A stretch of 64,000 bases of DNA from Inhella inkyongensis (lineage in GTDB: Bacteria > Pseudomonadota > Gammaproteobacteria > Burkholderiales > Burkholderiaceae_C), in the NCBI RefSeq assembly GCF_005952805.1, contig NZ_CP040709.1:1178001-1242000 (forward strand), read 5' to 3'. The notes beneath the pieces were generated by a model, which searched no databases, had not been told where the DNA came from, and saw only the letters and a list, made by a program, of their open reading frames with translations. This document shows, in pieces, positions 1 through 8,618 of the stretch; the first letter of the stretch is position 1, and every line of letters starts with the position of its first letter. A program made the translations under genes and the position numbers.

Positions 1-348
1 TTGACTGAGATCGGCGAGCCGTACTTGGCATGTGATTGGGATGGTGTTGCAGTGCTCCCGGAGGCTATATATCAACTGAGCGCGAACCATTTGCTCGGTG
101 TCTTGAGTTTCGAGCTTGGAGAATACCCTTGAGCGTTCGCTGGCCAGCTCTTGAGTGCGCAGCGTCCGTGCTTCAAGTTCACTTGGGTTCGCTCGATTAA
201 TCCTCGTGACTAGCTGCTTGGCACTTGCTGAGAGGACTGCAGTCTGTTGGGCCAGCTCGTCCGCACCCGCCCAAGCCACAATTCCGATCAAAAGACAAAG
301 CAGCGACAGCAGTCGCGACGGCGCCTGTGAAAGTGAAACTTTATTCAT
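1..348 (-). CDS. GspM-like T2SS inner-membrane protein (3' part outside window)
   Basis: The first 116 residues of a minus-strand gene are visible; the rest lies left of the window. The ATG at 348 overlaps the TGA of the gspL-like gene (ATGA), so the two are translationally coupled. A short cytoplasmic tail is followed by one hydrophobic segment (about residues 12-28), then a charged, probably coiled-coil stretch. That layout, and the position directly after gspL, fits the bitopic GspM/PilO-type partner of GspL in the T2SS inner-membrane platform. The call rests on position and topology, not on a sequence motif, and the C-terminal ferredoxin-like domain cannot be seen. Confidence 0.55.
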   Translation of the reverse strand, partial: MNKVSLSQAPSRLLSLLCLLIGIVAWAGADELAQQTAVLSASAKQLVTRINRANPSELEARTLRTQELASERSRVFSKLETQDTEQMVRAQLIYSLREHCNTIPITCQVRLADLSQ

Positions 349-1388
349 GGTTTTTGACTGGTAGGTAGGATCAGCCTTTTCAAGGCTGTGGTCTTCATTC
401 CGAAGGTGGCCCCAGTCAATTCTGTGTGCTCTCTGAGCTCGACATCGGCGAAGCCATGGATGGCTTCTAGGCGCTTTAGCAGCGCTGGGAGGTCGATTTC
501 TCCCCCTGCGGTGGTAACCTGTATCCGCAGTTGGTCTCCCCTTAATTCGAGCTCTTTGATTACAACTCCAGAGTGCTCTAAAGCTGGACGCAGAGCTTCA
601 AGAACATAGTCGAAAGGAACGCTGGCTGCGAAGGTCTTGTATTGGACAAGCCATTCATCATCTTTTTTGGCCTCGGAGCCGAGGCTGGCCATGCTGGAAA
701 TGCGCTGATCTGCCAGTGCAGCTTCCGCCTCCAGAATGGTGAGACGCTGCCGGGCGCCTAACCAGTAGGCGCCATGGTAGGCAAGCCAGGCCAGACTAAG
801 CCACAGTACAGTTGTCGGTGTCCAAGTAAGCAATCGTTGAGTCTTGGCGCCTACAAGCTGAACGAGGTTCGCATTTGATCGGGTATCGAGTGGGCGAAGA
901 TCGGAAGCCCAGGCCCTGCGAAGTGGGTGCGGCGCTTCAATTGCAGTCATTTGCCAGCGGGAACTCTGAACGATCCCGTGCCGAAGCGTCCATAGTTCCG
1001 CCCCGGCGGCGCAGGGGCGGATCACTTCTCCATCCCCAAGAGGTTTCTCGAGGTAAAGGCTTTCTACGCTAAAGCGCAGATTCCTTGGTTGCCAATTAAG
1101 AGCCTCTAACGCTTGGCCGACCTCTTCAGCATCCCAGAACCATAGGCACAAGCTGTCTCCGTGAATGGCTGCAGAGCACCCTGACCGGGTGAAGGGCTGA
1201 AGGCGTTCTGCCTGCATCCTGGCGAAATTGCGGCGCTCGTTCCAAGAGAGCCCTTTGCATGGCAATGTCTCGAAGACACAGAGGCTTCGCGGCACCAGTA
1301 GCGTTCGCTGAAACGCCTTGACCCCAGTTCTGATGAGGCAAGGGCGACGGTCCTCAGCGAAGGTTAAAAGGTAGACGTGGTACAGCAT
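345..1388 (-). CDS. gspL: GspL-like T2SS platform protein
   Basis: 347 residues from the ATG at 1388; an upstream TTG at 1412 is possible but overlaps gspK further. A cytoplasmic domain of about 190 residues is followed by one transmembrane helix (about 192-211) and a periplasmic part with a coiled coil and a small alpha/beta domain. This is the GspL plan: the actin-like cytoplasmic domain recruits the GspE ATPase and the periplasmic part pairs with GspM. A stretch near residues 47-65 (LSWNERRNFARMQAERLQPF) gives a basic amphipathic surface. The gene overlaps gspK by 35 bp and the gspM-like gene by 4 bp. Family assignment comes mostly from synteny and topology, because GspL proteins diverge strongly. 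Confidence 0.7.
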   Translation of the reverse strand: MLYHVYLLTFAEDRRPCLIRTGVKAFQRTLLVPRSLCVFETLPCKGLSWNERRNFARMQAERLQPFTRSGCSAAIHGDSLCLWFWDAEEVGQALEALNWQPRNLRFSVESLYLEKPLGDGEVIRPCAAGAELWTLRHGIVQSSRWQMTAIEAPHPLRRAWASDLRPLDTRSNANLVQLVGAKTQRLLTWTPTTVLWLSLAWLAYHGAYWLGARQRLTILEAEAALADQRISSMASLGSEAKKDDEWLVQYKTFAASVPFDYVLEALRPALEHSGVVIKELELRGDQLRIQVTTAGGEIDLPALLKRLEAIHGFADVELREHTELTGATFGMKTTALKRLILPTSQKP

Positions 1389-2361
1389 TCTGGCTTGTTG
1401 GATCCTGCTCAAGAGCCTGGTGGTCGGGCGCCGGCAGCGCCGCTGCGGGTCGAGTTGAGCGATCCGGACAAGATGACACCCGGAGCTCGTGCAGGACCCA
1501 CGGCGGCGCGGTGCGCGAGGGAGACAATTCCAAGGTGTAGCTCAGGCACCATTCTACGTTTTGCAATTGGTGGGTCACCCGAGCCGCTCGGCCCACGTAC
1601 CCGCTTCCCTGCCATGTGAATGGATTGCTAGAGTCCGCTCCACGGGCCTGTGGCAGTGCCTCCGAGAGGCCGTCTTCGCGCGCTTGCACGAAGGCCAGGG
1701 CGCCTTCTTTGGTCATGCCGGTGAGCTCCAGAACAGCTGCTGGCGCAGTGTTGTGGTTCAGCACCCCATCGCCTTGCAAAATGGAGATCTTGTGACAGTC
1801 GCTTTTGGTCCAGGCATCCTTGACTGCGGGAAAGCCTTGTACGCGCCACAGCTCATCGACGCTCAACAGAGGTGAATTGCGCGGCGGCGGCTGGCTGGCT
1901 CTGCGGTATTCGAACGACTCAGCGCCTCGTATTCGTTTCAGATCATCACTATCGACGTAGTCGAGCAGCGAGTCTTTCAATGATTCGGCTTCAGTCTCCG
2001 CTGCTCCACAAAGTTGAATCAGCTTTTGCAAAGTTGACTCATTGCTCTTCATGAGATTGACTAGACCGCGGGCGTCCTGCACTGTGACCCACTCGCTATC
2101 GCTGGCGGCCAAGGTGCGTCCATCGACAAAGAGTCGACCTCGAGGGCCATTGAACGAGTGGAATTGAGGCGCGCCCGTCGCCATCAGCAGGCCAACTCTT
2201 GAGCGGGTGCTAACAAAGGCGCGCTCTGCCTGAACGCGATCCCGCAGGGCCTTGACACTTTGTGCGTTGGTGTAGGTGTGGCTTGCAACTGCGGCTGCAA
2301 CGACTGAGAGTCCTGCTAGCACCCAGAGGACCATGGCCAAGGCAAAGCCTGAGGTGCGCAC
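1354..2361 (-). CDS. gspK: T2SS minor pseudopilin GspK
   Basis: 335 residues from a GTG at 2361 that overlaps the gspJ TAG (TAGTG) with GGGAG five bases upstream. A GTG at 2373 with AGGGAAG upstream is an equally good alternative. The short leader MRTSG ends at a prepilin peptidase site (G5/F6), followed by the hydrophobic helix FALAMVLWVLAGLSVV. Position +5 of the mature protein is Met rather than Glu, which is normal for GspK, the large minor pseudopilin at the pilus tip. The bulk (about 280 residues) matches the size of the GspK globular domain. It lies in the expected order J-K-L within the operon. Confidence 0.85.
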   Translation of the reverse strand: MRTSGFALAMVLWVLAGLSVVAAAVASHTYTNAQSVKALRDRVQAERAFVSTRSRVGLLMATGAPQFHSFNGPRGRLFVDGRTLAASDSEWVTVQDARGLVNLMKSNESTLQKLIQLCGAAETEAESLKDSLLDYVDSDDLKRIRGAESFEYRRASQPPPRNSPLLSVDELWRVQGFPAVKDAWTKSDCHKISILQGDGVLNHNTAPAAVLELTGMTKEGALAFVQAREDGLSEALPQARGADSSNPFTWQGSGYVGRAARVTHQLQNVEWCLSYTLELSPSRTAPPWVLHELRVSSCPDRSTRPAAALPAPDHQALEQDPTSQNAVPRLPFNLR

Positions 2362-3008
2362 TACTGCTCCCACGGCAACTTCCCTGGGTTCTGTGAAGGG
2401 GTTGTGGCGCCTTCGAACGCATACCATTGCAGCCAAACGCCATCTTGGCTTCGCCGCACCCCGATTGCCCTGGGCAGTACGGCTTTATCGGCGGGGGGCG
2501 TATTGGCTCGATTCACAGGTGGCCAATGGCCTGTGCTTATGCCTGAATCGTTTTGATAAAAGAACTCAACCTGTTCTTCGAAGTGGGCTACATCTGCCCA
2601 AGGTGCATTGGCTTTGGTTCCGATTTCTCGGTATATCAAGCGACTGCCTTGAGCCGCAGGAGCAGCAGAGACCAGCTGTAACTCGAACCTGGTTACGCCC
2701 GACATTTCTCGATTCAGAGGCAGGGTCGAGAATCCACTGACCTCATCGGGTGAGCCTATAAATGCTTTCTCACCCGCTTCTGGCGGGGCACTCAGATTTT
2801 CGAATAGCTCACGTACACTCCAGCCTTTACCCCAATGGGAGTTCAGGCTTTCGCTGGTATTCTGGGCCGCCATACTGATCCGGGCGCTTTGATGAATGGC
2901 TTGGGAAACCAGAACCATCATCAAGCTGAGTATCGTGAGGGATACCAGCAGCTCAACGAGTGTGAGTCCTCGATCGCTAGAGCTGGGTGAGGGGTTAACG
3001 CATGTCAA
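2361..3008 (-). CDS. gspJ: T2SS minor pseudopilin GspJ
   Basis: 215 residues. The start must be a TTG at 3008, because no ATG or GTG precedes the prepilin leader; AGGGGTG lies just upstream. Leader cleavage is predicted at G14/L15, followed by LTLVELLVSLTILSLMMVLV with the conserved Glu at mature +5. GspJ forms the tip complex of the T2SS pseudopilus with GspI and GspK. It overlaps gspI by 14 bp and is followed at once by gspK, so the minor pseudopilins are co-translated. Confidence 0.88.
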   Translation of the reverse strand: MTCVNPSPSSSDRGLTLVELLVSLTILSLMMVLVSQAIHQSARISMAAQNTSESLNSHWGKGWSVRELFENLSAPPEAGEKAFIGSPDEVSGFSTLPLNREMSGVTRFELQLVSAAPAAQGSRLIYREIGTKANAPWADVAHFEEQVEFFYQNDSGISTGHWPPVNRANTPPADKAVLPRAIGVRRSQDGVWLQWYAFEGATTPSQNPGKLPWEQ

Positions 3009-3429
3009 ATGGCACCCCTGTCTTTGATTCCCGGACGCGTTTCCATCCGACCAAAAACAACTCTTGTGTCGATTTGATGTTCAGTCGCTCCGAGGTGAGC
3101 TTCACCCGATAGAGCGCGACTTCATGATCACCGCTGCCGCCAGATTCCGCAGTGGTATTTAATGGCGCATTGATGATTTCACTAGTCCAGCTAAGGTTGA
3201 GTTCCCCGAGTTGAACTGTCCCGGTAGGCTCGCGCATCGGGTTAATGCCGCGTGCATACTCAAGGCTGTCAAGTTCAGCGAACAATCGGCTCTGCTCGAA
3301 CTTCAGCTGGTTCAACCGAGCGGCTGTTTGCCCGACCCAGGAAAATAGCACCACGGCTGAACTGCTAAAGATCACCATTGCTGCCAGCACCTCGATCATG
3401 CTGAGTCCGCGCTTGTTCCGTGATCTCAT
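2995..3429 (-). CDS. gspI: T2SS minor pseudopilin GspI
   Basis: 144 residues from the ATG at 3429, directly abutting the gspH stop (TAAATG). The leader MRSRNKRG is cut at G8/L9; the mature N-terminus LSMIEVLAAMVIFSSSAVVLF carries Glu at +5. Length and the small globular domain fit GspI, the initiator of the GspI-J-K tip complex. Confidence 0.88.
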   Translation of the reverse strand: MRSRNKRGLSMIEVLAAMVIFSSSAVVLFSWVGQTAARLNQLKFEQSRLFAELDSLEYARGINPMREPTGTVQLGELNLSWTSEIINAPLNTTAESGGSGDHEVALYRVKLTSERLNIKSTQELFLVGWKRVRESKTGVPFDMR

Positions 3430-3882
3430 TTAAGAAGCGGCGGGATCGGTTTGCCACTCGAACTGGCAAATTGGCCCTTTTATATGGATCAGAAGCGGCA
3501 AACCGCTGGCGGAGCTAAAGGCCACCACGCCTGGATCGCATAATCCATTGGACAAAAAACGCGCGGGCCTGACTCGTCGAACCGACCAGCCTGGTGGCAG
3601 TTGCACCGAGGCCAGCCCTTTAATTCCGGACTTGCTCGAAAAGCTAGCTTCGTTCAGTAGCAAGTCCATCCGCCGGGCGCCAGCCTGGAAGGCTTGGCTG
3701 CGCAGCGCTTCGATCACCAAGCCAGCCTCAGCGCGCCCGGTCAGTGCGGTCTGCCATCGCTGCAGAGATGGCAGCGTCAGGCTGCCGAGCAGCCCAAGCA
3801 AAACCATCACGACCATCATCTCTAGGAGGGTGAAGCCTTCTTCTGCGAGGCGCGCGCTCGCGCTAGCCCCCCACATCAGCAT
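3430..3882 (-). CDS. gspH: T2SS minor pseudopilin GspH
   Basis: 150 residues from the ATG at 3882, which lies inside the 3' end of gspG (20 bp overlap). The leader ends LAEEG, with cleavage at G16/F17; the mature start FTLLEMMVVMVLLGLLGSLT has Glu at +5. The C-terminal beta-rich domain includes two cysteines, one in each half of the segment NGLCDPG...KGPICQFEW, possibly disulfide-bonded. GspH bridges the major pseudopilin shaft to the tip complex. Confidence 0.87.
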   Translation of the reverse strand: MLMWGASASARLAEEGFTLLEMMVVMVLLGLLGSLTLPSLQRWQTALTGRAEAGLVIEALRSQAFQAGARRMDLLLNEASFSSKSGIKGLASVQLPPGWSVRRVRPARFLSNGLCDPGVVAFSSASGLPLLIHIKGPICQFEWQTDPAAS

Positions 3883-4312
3883 TCAGGCCTTCGCCGCCCG
3901 GTTTGCCATCTGCTCCGAAAGACATGATCGAAAAAGGCTGCCCATTAGGGCCAGGCACCGTGTAGACATAAGGTGTATTCCACGGGTCAAGAGGCAGGCT
4001 GCCATCAATGTAGGGCCCCTTCCATTGGCTGCGCAGTGGCTCGTTTGCAGGGGCCTCCAAAAGCAGTTTGAGGCCTTGATCGCTGCTTGGGATGACGCCG
4101 ATGTCGAGTTGCATGATGCCAACGGCGCTTTGAAGCATTTTGATTTGGGTCTTGGCTGTTTGAACCTTAGAGGACTCAGCCTTGCCCAAGATGCGTGGGC
4201 CGACAAGTCCTGCGAGTAGGCCGATGATGACCATCACGATCAGGATCTCGAGGAGCGTAAAGCCGCCAAGACGGGTACGTGGTGGGCGGCTAGGGTGCAA
4301 ATGTGGCGTCAT
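3863..4312 (-). CDS. gspG: T2SS major pseudopilin GspG
   Basis: 149 residues. Prepilin cleavage at G17/F18 gives FTLLEILIVMVIIGLLAGLVGP with Glu at mature +5. The globular part carries hallmarks of the GspG fold: GPYIDGSLPLDPWNTPYVY, then SFGADGKPGGEGLNADVGG, the loop that binds calcium in characterised GspG proteins. GspG polymerises into the pseudopilus that pushes folded substrates through the outer-membrane secretin. It lies 41 bp downstream of gspF. Confidence 0.93.
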   Translation of the reverse strand: MTPHLHPSRPPRTRLGGFTLLEILIVMVIIGLLAGLVGPRILGKAESSKVQTAKTQIKMLQSAVGIMQLDIGVIPSSDQGLKLLLEAPANEPLRSQWKGPYIDGSLPLDPWNTPYVYTVPGPNGQPFSIMSFGADGKPGGEGLNADVGG

Positions 4313-4353
4313 GGGGGAGGGTGAGTGCGGCCTCTTGGGCTGGCATTCCTGTG

Positions 4354-5544
4354 CTAAAGCACATTGGTCAAGCTGGTGATGGCGAGCATCACTGAAATCA
4401 TGATACCGCCCAGAACCACTGAAATCGCCAGAATGGTGATGGGCTCTAGCAGTACAAGAAAGCGCTTCAATCGCTGCTGACTCTGGTTGGCGTGAAGGCG
4501 GGCAAGCGAGGCGACCGTGTGGGGGAGGGTGCCCGAGCGTTCCCCGACACGAATCATGTTGAGGCCTGACACATCAAGCATTGCGTGTTCTGCCAGGGCG
4601 CTGCTCAAGGCTTTGCCTGCGCGCACATCGCTCAGGACCATTTGTCCTCGGGTGTGTAGGCTCTGCCTGCGAAAGGTTTGATTGGCTTGAGCCAGTGCTG
4701 TCAGCAGGGGTACCTTGTTTTGAAGAAGAACGGCTAGTAGTGAGGCCCAGCGGGCCAACTCCGAATGCAGGGTCCAGGGCCCCAGTACCGGCAAGCGACT
4801 GGCGAATTCCCAAGCTGCCGCGCGGACATCGCGTCGCTTGAATAGCGCAACGCCTCCTAGGATGACGCCGGCCACGATGCCGCCTACCACAATTTGGTTC
4901 TGCGTAAGCCAGAGTCCGGCGTTCAGAACCATGCGACTCAGCCAGGGCAACTCGGCCTTGGGGTTGGTCAAAATTGGGGCGAAACGCGGCACAACAAAGA
5001 TGAACATCACCAGGGTGGCCACGATGCCGCTTGCCACCAAGACCATGGGGTAGATCAGCGCGTTGCGCGCCTCTTGCCGAAACTGGCGGTCTTGCTCCAA
5101 ATGACTCGCCGCTGTTCGTAGCGCAGCGCCCAATTTGCCTGTGGTTTCCCCGGAGCGCACCAGTTGCTCAACGTAATTGGGCAGATCCAGGCCGCTGTCG
5201 AGGAGTGCTTGTGAGAACGAACTACCTGCGCGGATCTGACTTCTGACTTTGTGTAGGGGGTGCCCACTCGGATGGGCCTGGGCCAAGGTTCCTACCGCCT
5301 CGGCCAATGGCACGCTTGCCTCCAGCAGCGTGGCCAACTCATCTACCAATTGAGCGGCATCTACTGCTTTGCCGACTTTGGGTGACTGGCCATGGGGGGC
5401 AGTTGAGTCCCGGACTTGTAGCTTCACCAGGACTAGTTGCTGTCTGTGCAGCGACTGTTTGGCGGCATCGTCATGCTCCGCCAAGACCGTGCCAGTGCGA
5501 CGGACGCCCTGTGCATCCAGTGCGACATAGCTGTATTGCTTCAT
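4354..5544 (-). CDS. gspF: T2SS inner-membrane platform protein GspF
   Basis: 396 residues beginning MKQYSYVALDAQGVRRTG, the standard GspF N-terminus. Two repeated T2SSF cytoplasmic domains (about 65-190 and 270-390) are each followed by membrane helices, with strongly hydrophobic stretches around 165-190, 215-240 and 370-395. GspF is the polytopic protein that interacts with GspE and GspL and transmits ATPase motion to the pseudopilus. It is the first gene of the minus-strand operon gspF-G-H-I-J-K-L-M. Its ATPase partner gspE is not adjacent but lies about 3 kb away on the plus strand. Confidence 0.93.
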   Translation of the reverse strand: MKQYSYVALDAQGVRRTGTVLAEHDDAAKQSLHRQQLVLVKLQVRDSTAPHGQSPKVGKAVDAAQLVDELATLLEASVPLAEAVGTLAQAHPSGHPLHKVRSQIRAGSSFSQALLDSGLDLPNYVEQLVRSGETTGKLGAALRTAASHLEQDRQFRQEARNALIYPMVLVASGIVATLVMFIFVVPRFAPILTNPKAELPWLSRMVLNAGLWLTQNQIVVGGIVAGVILGGVALFKRRDVRAAAWEFASRLPVLGPWTLHSELARWASLLAVLLQNKVPLLTALAQANQTFRRQSLHTRGQMVLSDVRAGKALSSALAEHAMLDVSGLNMIRVGERSGTLPHTVASLARLHANQSQQRLKRFLVLLEPITILAISVVLGGIMISVMLAITSLTNVL

Positions 5545-5960
5545 GAGGGGGCGGATTGTGCCTCAGCGTTCCATTTCACTAGGGAAGTGGACAAGGTGCG
5601 CCTCTGTTCGATGTAAAGGTGGCTATGAGGGGCAGTTGCAGCGCACAAGCAGTGGTCGGCGTGCGAGGCGCACTCGCAGTGCCAACACGCCTCTATGCAG
5701 GGCCTTCTGTTGTTGAGTGGCAACGCAGGTTGGAAGCGCGGTGCCAAAACGCAGGCGTTAACCCTCAGAATCACCCTGCTTGCGCGCGGTGTTCGCCGCT
5801 TTTTTGGTGCTGAGCTTGCAGAAGGCTTCAGAAGTTCGCTTAGACTGCCGCCTGACAACGCATTACACAGCCTTGGCGCTGCTTGGCGTTTGTTGAGGCG
5901 GTGGTCTCACCAGGAAAGTGGGAGGAGCGCCGTTTGTTAACCAAACATGAGGTTCACTCA
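5545..5960. other. Divergent promoter region between gspF and the exported-protein gene
   Basis: 416 bp without a convincing coding region. It must hold the promoters of the minus-strand gsp operon and of the strongly codon-biased plus-strand gene at 5961. A weak sigma70-like pair TTGCAG (5816-5821) and TAGACT (5841-5846) has a 19 bp spacer and is only a suggestion. The last 20 bases hold GAGG eight bases before the ATG at 5961. Short ORFs on both strands here show no protein-like character. Confidence 0.45.
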
Positions 5961-7931
5961 ATGAAGGCAATGAAGAAATTGCATGTTGCTGCTGCTGTCG
6001 CCAGTCTGTTTGCTGCTGGCTCGGCAATGGCTGCCACCATCAGCCAGTCGGGCGTGACCGTTGCTCGCGAAGTTATCGCGGTCAACAGCCAGTCCATCAT
6101 CGGCCCGGCCGCTAGCTTTACCTATGCGGGTAACCTGAGCGCGAACGCGGCGTCGAGCCAGGACTTCAACCTGGTGCTGAAGCTCGGCGGCGATGGCGCC
6201 CCGGCGTGGTTGCAGACCGCCGGCAACCTGCCCAACCTGGAGACCATGCAGGTCAAGGCTTTCGTTGCAGGCTCGCCTGTGAACGTTCCGGTGCTGGCTG
6301 CCGGTACCACTGCCGCTGGCAAGGCCGCCGTGGAAGTTCTGGAAGTCGAGGCGGTGGATGCCCAGACCCTGCGCGTCAAGTTCCGCCTTGAGAACAAGAC
6401 CGCCGTGCCCGTGAACCTGACGACCGCTCAGGTGAACTTCAACGTCACCACCGCCGCTATTGCCGCTGCGACCGTGGGCGGCGTGGACTTTGACGCGCAG
6501 CCTGCTCCGGCGGCGGCCAAGTTCGCCAAGGTGACCAACCTTGTGCCTACCGTGGGTACCGTCGACAGCGACGGCGCTTCCGAAATCGCAACGGACGTGT
6601 GCTCGGATGGCGACAAGCGCGTCAGCCTGAACATCCGCAACTACACCGGTTCGGGTGTGGGCGTGATCGGTGAGTCGGGCGAAGCCGGTGTGACCAATAA
6701 TGGTTACATCCTGTTCTCGCAGGCCCTGAATGTGATCGTTGGCAAGGGCGTTGCGGTCAACCGCTCGACCAACCCGGCGACCGAAAACAAGGCCCTGTCG
6801 ACCGACACCGCTGGCTTCGGCACCACCACCACGATGCCGCTGGGCTACATCAAGTTCCGCAACTTGAATGTGGATGCTTGGGATACGGACATCGCCACCG
6901 ACTTCTACAAGTTGCGCGCCAACAACGTCAACAACAACGGTGACCTGAACACCCTGACGGTGCTGAACACCGACGGTGCTGTGGACACCCTGGGCGCTGT
7001 GGTGAAACTGATGTCGAGCAACGGCTTTGCCGCTGGTTCGACCATCACGCTGAGCAACAGCCCGTTCTGCTCTGCGACCGGCGCCAACAACGTCAGCGCG
7101 GCTGGCACTGCTGTGGCGAGCAATGGTGGCAAGGACTGGACCGTCACCTTCACGCACGCTGACCTGGTCAGCATCGTGACGGGTGGTGCCGTTACCAACA
7201 CGATCACCGCCATTGGTGACGCCCTGGCCACCGGCCCCCTGGGTGCTGGTGCTGACCCCGTTGCAGGTTACACCGCCACCACGGACCGCGCCTACATCTG
7301 CTACAACGTGCCCGGCAACGTTGAGATTCCGCAGTCGACCTTCACCGGTCTGGCTCGCCTGACCAAGGAAGTCGGCGCAAACGAGCAGACCAACCAGTCG
7401 TGCGTGCGCGAGCTGGCCGGTCTGGGCGGTGGCGTCAAGATCGACGTGCGTAACTTCCTGGGCTGGGATCCGGCCAAGGCCACCACCGAAGCCTACGGCG
7501 AGTGGATCAACGTGGTTCGCGTGATCAACAACAGCGAAACCCAAGAAGCCGACCTGATCGGTCAGTACATCCGTGCTGACGGCAAGTACGGCAAGTGGGG
7601 CGAGATGGGTACTCTGCCTGCTCGCGGCGCTCGTTACTTCACCGCCAAGGAAGTGCACAACCTGCTGCTGAACAACTCGTCGACCAACGGTGCCGATAAC
7701 ACTGGCCCTGGCGGTCTGACCGCTGCTTCGGGTCAGGAGTTGGCTGCCAACACCCGTCTGCGTATCTCGTCGACCAAGGCCGCTACGCTGCGCGTGCAGA
7801 ACTACTTCTACAACACCCGTACGGGTGCTCTGACTGAAGTGTCCGGCTCGCAGGGCGCTGACTTCGTGAACCTCGGCGCTTCGCCTCGCGATCACATCGA
7901 TCAAGACGCGCAGACCGGCATCAAGAAGTAA
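5961..7931 (+). CDS. Abundant exported protein, candidate T2SS substrate or surface-layer protein
   Basis: 656 residues from the ATG at 5961 (GAGG eight bases upstream); the longer reading from 5883 would bury the signal peptide. A Sec signal peptide MKAMKKLHVAAAVASLFAAGSAMA ends at AMA/A (cleavage after residue 24). The mature protein is rich in Ala, Thr, Val, Asn and Gly, with only four Cys, and looks beta-rich. Codon use is strongly biased to CTG, AAG, GGC, GTG and ACC, unlike neighbouring genes, indicating very high expression. A strong terminator follows immediately. I do not recognise a named family. Its place between gspF and gspE suggests it is the cargo of this T2SS; a surface-layer role is inference from abundance, size and composition. 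Confidence 0.8.
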   Translation: MKAMKKLHVAAAVASLFAAGSAMAATISQSGVTVAREVIAVNSQSIIGPAASFTYAGNLSANAASSQDFNLVLKLGGDGAPAWLQTAGNLPNLETMQVKAFVAGSPVNVPVLAAGTTAAGKAAVEVLEVEAVDAQTLRVKFRLENKTAVPVNLTTAQVNFNVTTAAIAAATVGGVDFDAQPAPAAAKFAKVTNLVPTVGTVDSDGASEIATDVCSDGDKRVSLNIRNYTGSGVGVIGESGEAGVTNNGYILFSQALNVIVGKGVAVNRSTNPATENKALSTDTAGFGTTTTMPLGYIKFRNLNVDAWDTDIATDFYKLRANNVNNNGDLNTLTVLNTDGAVDTLGAVVKLMSSNGFAAGSTITLSNSPFCSATGANNVSAAGTAVASNGGKDWTVTFTHADLVSIVTGGAVTNTITAIGDALATGPLGAGADPVAGYTATTDRAYICYNVPGNVEIPQSTFTGLARLTKEVGANEQTNQSCVRELAGLGGGVKIDVRNFLGWDPAKATTEAYGEWINVVRVINNSETQEADLIGQYIRADGKYGKWGEMGTLPARGARYFTAKEVHNLLLNNSSTNGADNTGPGGLTAASGQELAANTRLRISSTKAATLRVQNYFYNTRTGALTEVSGSQGADFVNLGASPRDHIDQDAQTGIKK

Positions 7932-7957
7932 TTTTCCAGAGCCGTGTTTGGTTGAGA

Positions 7958-7980
7958 GGGGGCCTTCGGGCCCCCTTTTT
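7958..7980 (+). terminator. Intrinsic terminator after the exported-protein gene
   Basis: A perfect 7 bp G+C stem, GGGGGCC-TTCG-GGCCCCC (7958-7975), with a TTCG tetraloop and a TTTTT tract (7976-7980), 27 bp after the stop at 7931. It separates the highly expressed gene from the lipoprotein and gspE downstream. Confidence 0.92.
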
Positions 7981-8012
7981 CATGAATACTTGATATGTCA
8001 GGAAGCCTGGGT

Positions 8013-8540
8013 ATGGCAGAGAGTTGGGGGCGAAGGCGGGCGGCAATTCAACTTTCATGTTGCGTGCTGGTGGTGGGGTGCACTCTTTCCTCGGTCGCGC
8101 AGGTGATTGCGCCGGCGGTCCGTGCCGCAGTCACGGTGGACCAAGCTCTCCAGGCGATGGCGGTTAAGCCGGAGCCCAGTGGCTATCTGTTGCTTGATTT
8201 GCCGGATATCGCGCCGGCTGGCCCCCTCCAAGTGCGCATGCGCAGCGAAATATCCGGCACGGGCTGGTTGGTGCTACTCAGGGGCAAAAGAGGGCAAACG
8301 CCTCGCTTGCAGGCTCCGGGAGCAGCTCAGCCTGAACCTGTACTCATTCAAGCTATCCCAATCAAGGGGGGGCAAATAGCTAGTGCTGAGGTATCAATGG
8401 ACTTCAAAAAGGGGGGCTTCTACACGCTCTTGGCCTACGCGCGAGGGCGGTGGTACGTGACTGAGCGAGAAGTTAAGTTGGCAAAGCCTGGGTCGGGGGC
8501 TGCGAAGGATCCTGCGCAGACGAGTCAAGGCCTTCATTGA
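8013..8540 (+). CDS. Putative lipoprotein of unknown function in the T2SS locus
   Basis: 175 residues from the ATG at 8013, chosen because AGGAAG lies seven bases upstream; an ATG at 7995 lacks a ribosome binding site. The N-terminus is basic (GRRR), then hydrophobic, with a lipobox-like V-V-G-C ending at Cys23, so an outer-membrane lipoprotein is plausible (inference). The rest is a small, probably beta-sandwich domain ending in a strand-rich GGFYTLLAYARGRWYVTERE segment. No family recognised. The gene sits between the candidate cargo and gspE; a pilotin-like or cargo-anchoring role is possible but unproven. Confidence 0.65.
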   Translation: MAESWGRRRAAIQLSCCVLVVGCTLSSVAQVIAPAVRAAVTVDQALQAMAVKPEPSGYLLLDLPDIAPAGPLQVRMRSEISGTGWLVLLRGKRGQTPRLQAPGAAQPEPVLIQAIPIKGGQIASAEVSMDFKKGGFYTLLAYARGRWYVTEREVKLAKPGSGAAKDPAQTSQGLH

Positions 8541-8618
8541 GTCGGTTGAAATAGCTACTGCTGAATAGCCCCTTCCATGGTCAGTTGTTGACCCAGACAG
8601 TATTTGCTTGGTATCTCA

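Noticed and set aside
5541..5858. Minus-strand 105-codon ORF upstream of gspF
   Set aside because: Arg/Pro/Ser-rich with no family features and overlapping the likely divergent promoter region.
5958..7904. 648-codon open frame on the minus strand
   Set aside because: Antisense shadow of the strongly codon-biased exported-protein gene; His/Val/Gly/Arg-rich composition and no family features.
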